Below are positions 1-9,098 of a DNA stretch of 9,098 nucleotides, in pieces; position 1 is the stretch's first letter; the number at the start of each line of letters is the position of its first letter. Below the pieces are notes generated by a model that ran no database searches, was not told the origin of the DNA, and was given only the letters and a program-made list of their open reading frames with translations. This DNA comes from Deltaproteobacteria bacterium (lineage in GTDB: Bacteria; Desulfobacterota; Binatia; DP-6): positions 1-9,098 of the forward strand of contig VBLA01000030.1 in NCBI GenBank assembly GCA_005879245.1. Direction: 5' to 3'. A program made the position numbers and the translations under genes.

Positions 1-1167
1 GTGGGCATCATTGCGACGGTCCGGGCGCTCGGCCCGAGGAGCCGTCGGGCGGGGTTCCGCCTGATCGCGGTCGTCCTGGTCGCCGGGCTGTTCCTGCTCG
101 CCGCCGACGCCGGCTACCTCGTCGTCCGGGCCGAGAACCCATCCCTCGCCACCCAGACGCCGTGGAACACGTCGGCGGATGCCGTCGAGCTTCCCTGGGG
201 CCCCCTGCGAGCCGACATGCCGATGGGAGTGCCCGTGGTCACGCTGCTCTTGATCACCGCGGGGGCGGTCAGCGTGGTCTGGAGCCGCGCGGGCAACCGC
301 ATCCCTGGCGCGCCCTGGATACACGGCGCTTACTGGGTGATCGTGGGGCTTGGGCTTTCGCTCACGCCGACGGTCCGATGGTTCGGTACCCCGATCTCGC
401 TCGGCCCGTTCGTCCTCTCGAGCTGGCTGCCGGGGCTCCGCCGGTTCGACCGGATGGGGGTCGTCGGGCTCATGGGACTCTCGGTGCTGGCGGGGATCGC
501 CTTCGCCGAGTGCGCGCGTCGGCCGGGCCACCGCCGGCTCCCCTCGTGGGCCACGGTGGCGCTGGCCGGCGCGGTCGCAGCCGCCATGTACGCGCAGTAC
601 GCGCGCAGCGTCGCCATGCCGGCGCCCCTGCGCGTCGCGTCCCTGCCGTCCTCCTATCCGATCGAGCCCGCCATCGCGCCGACCTCGCCGCTGCTCGACG
701 TGCTGCGGAAGCCCGGCGGTCCGCTCGTCGAGGTGCCCGCCACGTGGGGGCGCATGCACCATCCTGTCCCGGCCTTCAACGCGAGCGCCATGTACCGCTC
801 GATCTTCCACGGGCGGTCGCTGCTGAACGGCTACGACGGGTACTGGCCGGCAGAGTTCCCGGGCCGGATGGCACTTGCCGCGACCCTGCCCGATCCAGGG
901 GCCCTCGCCCAGCTGAGACGCGAGACGGGACTCGAGTTGATCCTCGCGCACCTGGGGCAGTTCGGTCTCGTCGAACGGGAGGTGTGCGAGGGGCTCGAGC
1001 AGACGTACGGGCCCCTGCCCCCACCGGGATGCCATCAGGATTTCGGCGGCGCGGAGCGCGAGGCCTGGCTCGGGATCGCAGAGCGGGGCGGCCGGGACGA
1101 TCTCCACCTGCTGGCACGCGATGGCGAGGACCTGCTCTTCGCGGTAACTAGTTCACCGGCAGGCTAG
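1..1167 (+). CDS. C-terminal part of a large multi-pass membrane protein (YfhO/glycosyltransferase-like), 5' end outside window
   Basis: The frame is open from the first base, so the GTG at position 1 is probably internal and the gene starts upstream. The visible 388 residues hold about five hydrophobic segments (roughly residues 20-42, 76-95, 108-124, 152-170 and 183-200). A non-membrane C-terminal domain of about 180 residues follows. Between the segments, the run from GPFVL to [11 protein letters not shown] (about 135-153) resembles the 'GPY..L..LPG...LRVPARF' loop of large bacterial membrane proteins of the YfhO or lipid-linked glycosyltransferase type. The C-terminal part has 'GPLVEVP' (about 240-246) and [20 protein letters not shown] (264-283), which match the soluble domain of those proteins. 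Such proteins usually act in modifying envelope glycans, but the N-terminal catalytic region is not visible, so the substrate cannot be named. hslU follows after 11 bp, in the place where hslV would be expected. Membrane assignment is fairly sure; family assignment is moderate. Confidence 0.6.
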   Translation: MGIIATVRALGPRSRRAGFRLIAVVLVAGLFLLAADAGYLVVRAENPSLATQTPWNTSADAVELPWGPLRADMPMGVPVVTLLLITAGAVSVVWSRAGNRIPGAPWIHGAYWVIVGLGLSLTPTVRWFGTPISLGPFVLSSWLPGLRRFDRMGVVGLMGLSVLAGIAFAECARRPGHRRLPSWATVALAGAVAAAMYAQYARSVAMPAPLRVASLPSSYPIEPAIAPTSPLLDVLRKPGGPLVEVPATWGRMHHPVPAFNASAMYRSIFHGRSLLNGYDGYWPAEFPGRMALAATLPDPGALAQLRRETGLELILAHLGQFGLVEREVCEGLEQTYGPLPPPGCHQDFGGAEREAWLGIAERGGRDDLHLLARDGEDLLFAVTSSPAG

Positions 1168-1178
1168 GACGGTTTCGA

Positions 1179-2426
<1,248 letters not shown>

Positions 2427-2427
2427 T

Positions 2428-2442
2428 CCGCCGTCACGGCGG
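2428..2442. terminator. Small hairpin between convergent hslU and esterase genes
   Basis: CCGCCG-TCA-CGGCGG forms a perfect 6-bp GC stem with a 3-base loop. It lies 1 base after the hslU stop. The loop TCA at 2434-2436 is the complement of the TGA stop codon of the minus-strand esterase gene. Position and symmetry fit a shared bidirectional terminator for two convergent genes only 7 bp apart. No T-tract follows on either strand, so a classical intrinsic terminator is not shown. The stem could also simply reflect GC-rich sequence. Confidence 0.4.
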
Positions 2443-4284
2443 AGAGGCGTGATCGAGCGGATACTCGGCGCAGCCGTGGGCCCCGGCCGTCGGGTACTCG
2501 GCCCGCGTGAAGTACTGTGAGTGGAGCGCCAGGTCCGCGAACCGCTCGCACCGCTCCCGCTGGGTCGGCAGGCGGGGATCGGCGTCGATCTGGGCCACGA
2601 CGCTCGCCTTGGTGACCACGTCGGACGACATGCGGATGCCGCCCCCCGCCGGCGTGTCGAGGACGAGGAAGGTCTGGCCCTCGTCACCCCACGCGGGCCA
2701 GCGCGGCAGCTCGCCGTGCCGGCCGCGCCCCGGCGTTCCGGCATGGGCGAACTCGGCCCAGTAGGACATCATCGCCGCCGAGAGCGCCATCCTCCCCGGC
2801 TCGTTCGCCCCGGTCCAGATCACATTGCCCTCGCGCCCGAGGTCGAAGTGCCCGAAGACGAACGGGACCTCGAAGGCGTGCGCCGCGCCCACCATGACGC
2901 CGAGGTCACTCCCCCAGACGGACGGTTCCTCGTCCCAGTCGAAGCGGTAGACGTACACGCTCGGCCCCTGCGCCTTCAGGAGACGCATCGCCACCTCGTC
3001 GGCCGCTCCCGCCTTCCAGAGCTTGCTCCCGTACTCCGCGCTCAGCTCGTACTGCTGCGGATCGCGGAGCCGCGGGATGACACCGAACCAGCGTCGGACC
3101 AGGGCCGGGTCCGTGAACAGGAAGAGCTTGACCTCGTCCCGCGTCGTTCCGAGCATGATCGGGACCCGGGTGTAGGCCCCGCGCCGGCCGAGGAGGTCGA
3201 AGGGCTTCTCCCGCGGCAGCACGACACCGTCGAGAAACACCTGCGGGAAGTCGAGGAGACCACCGAAGTTGCCGGGCGCGGCCGCGGTGAGCAGCTCGGC
3301 GCTGCTCTTGGCACGCAGGTAGCCCGCGACCTCGTCCGGCGTCATCGCCGCGACCCGCGCCTTCGCCGCGGCGCGGTCGGTCGCCGTCCCGTCGCGCACG
3401 AGGAGATCGAGGAGGAGCTCGCCGGAGCTGTGGCGATGGCCGGGCACGGGGTCGTCGCGGAGGTGCTCGGCCTCATCGACGCTGCTCGCGTGGAGACCCG
3501 AGCTCTCCAGGATCGCACGGTGGAAGAGCCCGCGCGCGAGCGGCGAGACCAGGAGCGTCGCGACGTTCGTCCCTCCCGCCGACTCCCCGAAGATGGTGAC
3601 CTTGCGCGGGTCGCCCCCGAAGGCCGCGACGTTGTCGTGCACCCACTCGAGCGCACGCACCAGGTCGAGGGTGCCGAAGTTCCCTGACCGCTCGGCGTCG
3701 CTCGTGCCGTCGCTCCGGAGTGCGGGGTGGCGGAACCAGCCGAGCGGGCCGAGGCGGTAGTTCAGCGTGATGACGACGACATCCTGGCTCGCAGCCAGAT
3801 TGCTCCCGTCGAAGAAGCCGCCGTGCCCGAGCGAATTCCCACCCCCGTGAATCCACACCATGACGGGCAGACGGCCGCCACGGATCGGCACGCGTCCCTC
3901 GGGGAAGGACGGCGTCCAGACGTTCAGGTAGAGGCAGTCCTCGGAGCCGGCCGGCTCACCCCGCTTCACGTCGTAGATGCCGCCGAACGGTGCGGCGAGC
4001 TGCGCGCAGGGGGACGCGAAATGGATCGCCGGGCGCGTTCCGTTCCAGGGGTCGGGCGGCAGCGGCGCGCGCCAGCGGAGCGCACCCACGGGTGGCTTGG
4101 CGAACGGGATGCCGAGCCAGGCGTGGCCACCATGGCGGCCCGTCGTGCCGACAAGGAGACCGGATTGGACCGCCCGGCGGGTGACCGGGTCGGGGGTCAC
4201 GACGGCGTGCTCGCCCTCGCGCTTCAGCGCGCAGGCGAGGACGAGGATCGTCGGTGCGAGCAAGGCGAGAACTCGTCGGTGCAT
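2434..4284 (-). CDS. Secreted type-B carboxylesterase, probable lipoprotein
   Basis: This is an alpha/beta-hydrolase ester hydrolase of the carboxylesterase type B (COesterase) family, 616 residues, a little longer than usual. The N-terminus has a basic start, a hydrophobic stretch and a lipobox-like VLAC (C18), suggesting export and lipid anchoring. Visible motifs are the oxyanion-hole HGGG (146-149), the nucleophile elbow GESAGG with Ser235, the acid in GTTRDE (Glu384) and the catalytic His469 in GAAHAFEVPF. C93 and C117 (SEDCLYLNVW) sit where the family's N-terminal disulfide forms, which fits an exported protein. A second pair, C579 and C605, lies in a C-terminal extension. The ATG is preceded by a strong GGGAGGG (4289-4295). 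The gene converges on hslU with a 7-bp gap and diverges from the broken hydrolase gene. The natural substrate cannot be read from sequence; esters of xenobiotics or lipids are both possible. Family and catalytic residues are confident; lipidation is moderate because the lipobox is not ideal. Confidence 0.9.
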   Translation of the reverse strand: MHRRVLALLAPTILVLACALKREGEHAVVTPDPVTRRAVQSGLLVGTTGRHGGHAWLGIPFAKPPVGALRWRAPLPPDPWNGTRPAIHFASPCAQLAAPFGGIYDVKRGEPAGSEDCLYLNVWTPSFPEGRVPIRGGRLPVMVWIHGGGNSLGHGGFFDGSNLAASQDVVVITLNYRLGPLGWFRHPALRSDGTSDAERSGNFGTLDLVRALEWVHDNVAAFGGDPRKVTIFGESAGGTNVATLLVSPLARGLFHRAILESSGLHASSVDEAEHLRDDPVPGHRHSSGELLLDLLVRDGTATDRAAAKARVAAMTPDEVAGYLRAKSSAELLTAAAPGNFGGLLDFPQVFLDGVVLPREKPFDLLGRRGAYTRVPIMLGTTRDEVKLFLFTDPALVRRWFGVIPRLRDPQQYELSAEYGSKLWKAGAADEVAMRLLKAQGPSVYVYRFDWDEEPSVWGSDLGVMVGAAHAFEVPFVFGHFDLGREGNVIWTGANEPGRMALSAAMMSYWAEFAHAGTPGRGRHGELPRWPAWGDEGQTFLVLDTPAGGGIRMSSDVVTKASVVAQIDADPRLPTQRERCERFADLALHSQYFTRAEYPTAGAHGCAEYPLDHASPP

Positions 4285-4379
4285 GGCTCCCTCCCGCTGG
4301 TCGGGGTATGCAGTATTGCCGGTTCGGCGGGAGAAGTGGAGAGCCGCTCCTCGACGATCGCCGCGCCCGGGCGCTCGGC

Positions 4380-4410
4380 GGTGCTGTCCTTTCCCGATTA
4401 GGACAGTACC
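4380..4410. promoter_or_regulatory. Inverted repeat, candidate operator (10-bp arms, 11-bp spacer)
   Basis: GGTGCTGTCC (4380-4389) and GGACAGTACC (4401-4410) are inverted repeats matching at 9 of 10 positions, separated by 11 bases. The AT-richer spacer stands out in this GC-rich DNA. The dyad is flanked by a direct repeat CGCTCGGC (4372-4379 and 4411-4418). It lies 54-84 bp before the hydrolase start and 96-126 bp before the esterase start. This is a usual position for a dimeric regulator acting on a divergent promoter pair. No regulator gene is visible nearby, so the binding protein is unknown. Confidence 0.5.
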
Positions 4411-4454
4411 CGCTCGGCACCCTGGTGGCCGCCGGATCCCTTTTCTGTATGTTT

Positions 4455-4459
4455 GGAGG
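4455..4459 (+). promoter_or_regulatory. Ribosome binding site that decides the hydrolase start
   Basis: GGAGG lies 4 bases before the in-frame GTG at 4464. The other in-frame start, ATG at 4449, would place this Shine-Dalgarno sequence inside the gene, so GTG 4464 is preferred. Confidence 0.65.
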
Positions 4460-4463
4460 TTCC

Positions 4464-5194
4464 GTGCTCATCTCAGGGCCCGGCCGTTCCAGAAGGCGTC
4501 CGGCGTCTCGGAGGCACCTTGCCGACAGGCGCGTGCAGCTCGTCGTCCTTCTCGCGACCCTGACCCTCGCGCCCGCGGGCGAGGTGGCAGCAACGATCCT
4601 CGCAGGGGTTCCGGCCCAACCCGACCCCCGGGCCCGCTACCTGATCTTCCTGCACGGAAGGATCGTCGAGGACGAGGGAGCTCGTCCGACACACCCGGAC
4701 TTCGGCGTTTACGAGTACGCGGCCATTCTCGACGCCCTTGCAGCACGAGGCTGACCGTGATCAGCGAGCAACGCCCGAAGGGCACCGAAACGGATCGGTA
4801 CGTCGACAGGGTGGTCGGGCAGGTGCAACGTCTCATCGACGCCGGTGTGCCGCCGCGGCAGATTACGGTGACGGGCTTCTCCAAGGGCGGCGCCATCGCC
4901 GTCCTGACCGCCTCGAAGCTCCAGCAGGACGCCGTCAACTTCGTTTTCCTCGCGGCCTGCTCCGAGGAGCTCCTCGCACGCCAGGACGTGCGCGTCCGCG
5001 GGAGAATCCTCTCGGTCGTCGAGGCCAGCGACGAGGTGGGCCGCTCGTGCGAGCCGCTCCGGCGGAGCGCGGCGCCGGGAACCGTGATCGAGGAGCTCCG
5101 GCTCGCAACGGGTGCGCGACACGGCGCGTTCTTCCAGCCCCGGTCCGCATGGCTCGACCCCGTCGCCCGCTGGGCGGCGGGCGGGACGCCATGA
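4464..5194 (+). pseudogene. Alpha/beta hydrolase with signal peptide, broken by a one-base frameshift
   Basis: Two frames together encode one alpha/beta-hydrolase. The first (from GTG 4464 to TGA 4752-4754) gives a basic N-terminus, a hydrophobic export signal (VQLVVLLATLTLAPAG), then FLHGRIVED (oxyanion loop) and HPDFGVYEYAAILDALAARG. The second frame continues exactly on from it with LTVISEQRP, the nucleophile elbow GFSKGG (Ser codon 4880-4882), an acid in VEASDEVG (Asp codon 5030-5032) and a His in GARHGAFF (codon 5120-5122). All three catalytic residues are therefore still present. Adding one G to the GG at 4749-4750 would restore the frame, giving ALAARG-LTVISE. The lesion is thus a one-base loss in a short G run: either a recent mutation or a sequencing/assembly error. 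Its end overlaps the next gene by ATGA, indicating an operon. I do not know the substrate; small exported hydrolases of this kind are usually uncharacterised. Confident in the frameshift, moderate in the start. Confidence 0.8.
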
Positions 5195-5835
5195 GCCGGC
5201 CCCCCGCGAACTACCGGGCCGTCATCTTCGACGTGGGGGGCGTGATCGTCGGCTCGCCGCTCGACGCGATCGCGGCGTACGAGCGCGAGCACGGGATCCC
5301 TGCCGGCCTCATCAACCGCGTGGTGGTCACGACGGGTGCCGCGGGCGCCTGGTCGCGGCTCGAGCGGGGCGAGCTCTCGCTGGAGGACTTCTATCCCGCC
5401 TTCGACGCCGACTGCGCGCGCGGTGGCTGCCCGATCTCCGCGCGCGATCTCATGATCCGCGTCGCGGCGGCGACCGTGGTACGGCCGGCGATGCTCGACG
5501 CGATCGCGCGCATCCGCGGGCAGGGGCTCCTGGTCGCGGTGATCACCAACAACTGGATCACCGAGGACGGCGGGACGGACGCGCTGCGGGACCACTTCGA
5601 CGTGTTCATCGAGTCGGCAGTGGTGGGGGTGCGGAAGCCCGACCCGGTGATCTTCCACCTCGCGTGCGACCGGGCGGGCATCGCCCCCGCGGAAGCGATC
5701 TTCCTCGACGACATCGGGGCAAACCTGAAGACGGCCCGCGCCCTCGGGATGACCACGATCAAGGTGGCGGACCCCGACGCCGCGCTGGCCGAGCTCGAGG
5801 GACTGCTCGGCTTTCCGCTCCGCCCGCCCGCGTAG
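5191..5835 (+). CDS. HAD-superfamily hydrolase-like protein with altered motif I
   Basis: The 214-residue protein has the haloacid dehalogenase fold signature. Motif I is VIFDVGGVI (D14), motif II is VITNN (T119), the motif III lysine is in VRKPDP (K149), and motif IV is FLDDIGANLKTARALGM (D173, D174). A helical cap lies between motifs I and II (about residues 20-95). The second aspartate of the usual phosphatase motif DxD is glycine here (DVG). The same FDxGGV form occurs in the HAD domains of ACAD10-type proteins and some relatives of the epoxide hydrolase N-terminal domain. Without that acid/base, simple phosphatase activity is uncertain, while the nucleophile D14 is kept. The ATG overlaps the hydrolase stop (ATGA), so translation is probably coupled; the upstream frameshift could reduce its expression. 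It converges on the methyltransferase gene with a 15-bp gap. Fold assignment is confident; reaction unknown. Confidence 0.85.
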   Translation: MSRPPANYRAVIFDVGGVIVGSPLDAIAAYEREHGIPAGLINRVVVTTGAAGAWSRLERGELSLEDFYPAFDADCARGGCPISARDLMIRVAAATVVRPAMLDAIARIRGQGLLVAVITNNWITEDGGTDALRDHFDVFIESAVVGVRKPDPVIFHLACDRAGIAPAEAIFLDDIGANLKTARALGMTTIKVADPDAALAELEGLLGFPLRPPA

Positions 5836-5850
5836 AGTCGCCGCGGTCGA

Positions 5851-6852
5851 TCAGTCCCGGTAGGAGATCACGGCGCGGAGGAAGCCCGGCGGCAGCGGAT
5901 GGAGCTCGCTCCGCGCGAAGCCGGCACGGTGGAACATGCGCTCGAATTCCGAGAACGGATAGGCGTCGCCGCCGGGGGTGCCCGCGAGCATGACGAGCGC
6001 GAAGGTGGCGGCTTCGGGCGGCGTCACCCGATTCTCGTCGGGAATCATCTCGACGGTCACCGCGCGGCCGCCCGGCCGGAGCGCCGCGTGGACCTTCCGG
6101 AGGACCGCGACGCACGCCTCCTCGTCGAAGTGGTGCAGGAAGTTCGTGAGCAGCACGAGGTCGTAGTCGCGGCCGTAGTCGACCGTGAAGGCGCTCCCCG
6201 GGACCGTGCGGAAGCGGTCCGCCACGCCCGCGGCACGCGCGTTCTCCTCAGCGACGGTGAGCACGTTCGCCCAGTCGAGGGCGACCACCGAGGCCCGGGG
6301 GTTCCGCGCCGCCAGCGTGATGCCGAAGAGACCGTGCCCGGCCGCGATGTCGAGCACGTGCCAGGGGCGGCCGGCGTCGGCATCGAGCAGGTTCGCGAGG
6401 AGCTGGGCCGCGAGCCCCGCGAGCGGAGCCATCGCGCGCGCGAAGTCGACCCACATCGGGTGCTCCGGCGCGGTCGCTCCACCGGCGTCCACGACCGTTC
6501 CGCCCTTGCGCACGGCGCCCGCGACGTCGGCGAACGACTGCATGACCACGGGGGAGGCGAGGAACCGGATCGCCGAGCCGACATAGAGCGGCGAGTGGCG
6601 GTCGAGCAGCGGCCCCGACTCCGGGTCGAGCGTGTAGCGGCCGTCCGTCTTGTGGAGAAAGCCGACGGCGGCGAGGTAGTCACAGAGGATGCGGACACCG
6701 CGGGTCGAGGCCTGACAGCGTGTGGCGAGAGCCTCGGCCGTCGCGTTTCCTTCGGCGATGGCGCTGAAGAGGTCGAGCTCGATCGCGCCCTTGAGGGCGG
6801 CCGAGCGCTGGTAGGCGGTGAAGCCCTGAAAGACCCTCGATACGGGATCCAT
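5851..6852 (-). CDS. SAM-dependent O-methyltransferase (Methyltransf_2-like)
   Basis: A 333-residue class I methyltransferase is predicted to transfer a methyl group from S-adenosylmethionine to a small molecule, probably at a hydroxyl. Residues about 10-85 form the winged-helix dimerisation domain of this family (ALKGAIELDLFSAI, then RGVRILCDYLAAVGFL and GRYTLDPES). The SAM-binding loop is LDIAAGHGLFG (167-177), with an acidic residue closing the next strand (ALDW, D193). The later motif DLVLLTNFLHHF (231-242) carries the His pair at the position of the family's catalytic region. The ATG at 6852 was chosen over an upstream in-frame start because GAGGGAG lies just before it and the family N-terminus begins there. 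The gene starts 10 bp after the GNAT stop, so the two are likely one operon. Substrate is not recognisable; related enzymes act in pigment, polyketide or quinone-like methylation. No biosynthetic cluster is visible around it. Confidence 0.85.
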   Translation of the reverse strand: MDPVSRVFQGFTAYQRSAALKGAIELDLFSAIAEGNATAEALATRCQASTRGVRILCDYLAAVGFLHKTDGRYTLDPESGPLLDRHSPLYVGSAIRFLASPVVMQSFADVAGAVRKGGTVVDAGGATAPEHPMWVDFARAMAPLAGLAAQLLANLLDADAGRPWHVLDIAAGHGLFGITLAARNPRASVVALDWANVLTVAEENARAAGVADRFRTVPGSAFTVDYGRDYDLVLLTNFLHHFDEEACVAVLRKVHAALRPGGRAVTVEMIPDENRVTPPEAATFALVMLAGTPGGDAYPFSEFERMFHRAGFARSELHPLPPGFLRAVISYRD

Positions 6853-6862
6853 TTGCGCTCCC

Positions 6863-7342
6863 TCAGGACGCGAGAATGCCCAGCTCCTCACCCTCGACGC
6901 GGCACACCTGCCACTCCCCGAGCAGGCGCGCACCGAGCGACTGGTAGAAGCGCCGCGCGCGCTCGTTCCAGTCGAGAACCGTCCACTCGAAGCGATGGCA
7001 GCCGCGTGCGACGGCCACGCGGGCGACCTCGCGCATCAGGGCCGTCCCCATGCCGTGCCCCCGCACCCCCGAGTCAACGAAGAGGTCCTCGAGCCAGAGG
7101 CTCGGGGCCGCACGGAACGTCGAGTAGGTCTCGAAGAAGAGCGCATACGCGCGGACCTCCCCCGCGATCTCGGCGACCAGCACGTCGAAGCGGGGTCGCG
7201 GCCCGAATGCATCGCCGATCAGGCGTCGCGCTGCCTCGTCGTCCGGGGGCGGGAGACTCTCGAAGTCGGCGAGCGCGCGCACCAGGCGGACCAGCGCGGG
7301 CCCATCGGCTCGCTGGGCAAGGCGGATCGCGAATGCGGCCAT
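6863..7342 (-). CDS. GNAT-family N-acetyltransferase, SSAT-like
   Basis: This 159-residue protein is a single GNAT domain that moves an acetyl group from acetyl-CoA to an amine. The acetyl-CoA pyrophosphate loop is VRGHGMGTAL (93-102; RxxGxG with R94, G97, G99). YSTFRAAPSLWLEDLFVD (73-90) and CHRFEWTVLDWNERARRFYQ (115-134), with Tyr133 as the likely general acid, match the spermidine/spermine or thialysine N-acetyltransferase-like (SSAT) branch closely. A polyamine or lysine-like amine is therefore a reasonable but unproven substrate. The ATG at 7342 gives the normal N-terminus; a longer frame upstream runs antisense through argB and is not real. The ribosome site is weak. The gene is divergent from argB and leads a probable operon with the methyltransferase. 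Family is confident, substrate is inference. Confidence 0.88.
   Translation of the reverse strand: MAAFAIRLAQRADGPALVRLVRALADFESLPPPDDEAARRLIGDAFGPRPRFDVLVAEIAGEVRAYALFFETYSTFRAAPSLWLEDLFVDSGVRGHGMGTALMREVARVAVARGCHRFEWTVLDWNERARRFYQSLGARLLGEWQVCRVEGEELGILAS

Positions 7343-9098
<1,756 letters not shown>

Larger units (their letters stand above)
4285..4463. promoter_or_regulatory. Divergent control region between esterase and hydrolase
   Basis: These 179 bp separate the minus-strand esterase start from the plus-strand hydrolase start and must hold the promoters of both unless transcription comes from further away. It contains strong ribosome sites at each edge and the dyad at 4380-4410. I found no -35/-10 pair good enough to report on either strand. 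TATGTT at 4448-4453 is a possible -10 on the plus strand, but no matching -35 is present. No convincing short gene was seen. Confidence 0.6.

Noticed and set aside
2521..3687. Open frame of 388 codons on the plus strand inside the esterase
   Set aside because: It is the complement of a clear carboxylesterase with all catalytic motifs. The product has repetitive Arg/Glu/Val composition and no domain.
4740..4760. Programmed ribosomal frameshifting in the hydrolase
   Set aside because: There is no slippery heptamer, only GG before CTGA, and no obvious downstream stimulating structure. A lost base is simpler.

Overview
The window is very GC-rich, almost fully coding DNA on both strands, with GTG starts and overlapping stop/start pairs. 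It looks like a chromosomal segment of a high-GC free-living bacterium. An hslU gene on the same strand as argB-argD recalls the hslV-hslU-argB-argD order that I know from Deltaproteobacteria and relatives. My best guess is therefore a deltaproteobacterial or Binatia-like lineage, probably from an environmental genome, but this rests on gene order and composition only. I saw no rRNA, tRNA, CRISPR array, insertion sequence or integrase.

Layout, left to right. (1) The 3' part of a large multi-pass membrane protein gene (+, open at the left edge). (2) hslU (+), 11 bp further on, encoding the ATPase/unfoldase of the HslUV protease. It carries an in-frame loss of about 38 residues exactly where the sensor-2 (GARR-type) segment should be. 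(3) A convergent gene (-) for a secreted, probably lipid-anchored type-B carboxylesterase; its stop codon forms the loop of a small hairpin between the two gene ends. (4) A 179-bp divergent control region with a 10+11+10 dyad. (5) A signal-peptide alpha/beta hydrolase (+) broken by a one-base frameshift, followed with an ATGA overlap by (6) a HAD-like protein (+) that has DVGGV in place of the usual DxD. (7) On the minus strand, a GNAT N-acetyltransferase followed by a SAM-dependent O-methyltransferase as a two-gene operon. (8) A 120-bp divergent region with a possible leaderless promoter for (9) argB (+), overlapping by GTGA (10) argD (+, open at the right edge).

How the genes fit together. 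argB and argD encode the second and fourth steps of arginine (ornithine) synthesis, and ArgB has the long form with the arginine-feedback signature. The genes between hslU and argB look like an accessory block of about 5 kb: two hydrolases, a HAD protein, a GNAT enzyme and a methyltransferase. They share no evident single pathway. The block may have been inserted into an ancestral hslVU-arg cluster. hslV is not in its usual place just before hslU. Together with the sensor-2 deletion, this suggests that HslUV in this genome is decaying or altered. I did not find a convincing new multi-gene system; the hslU deletion is the most unusual thing here.
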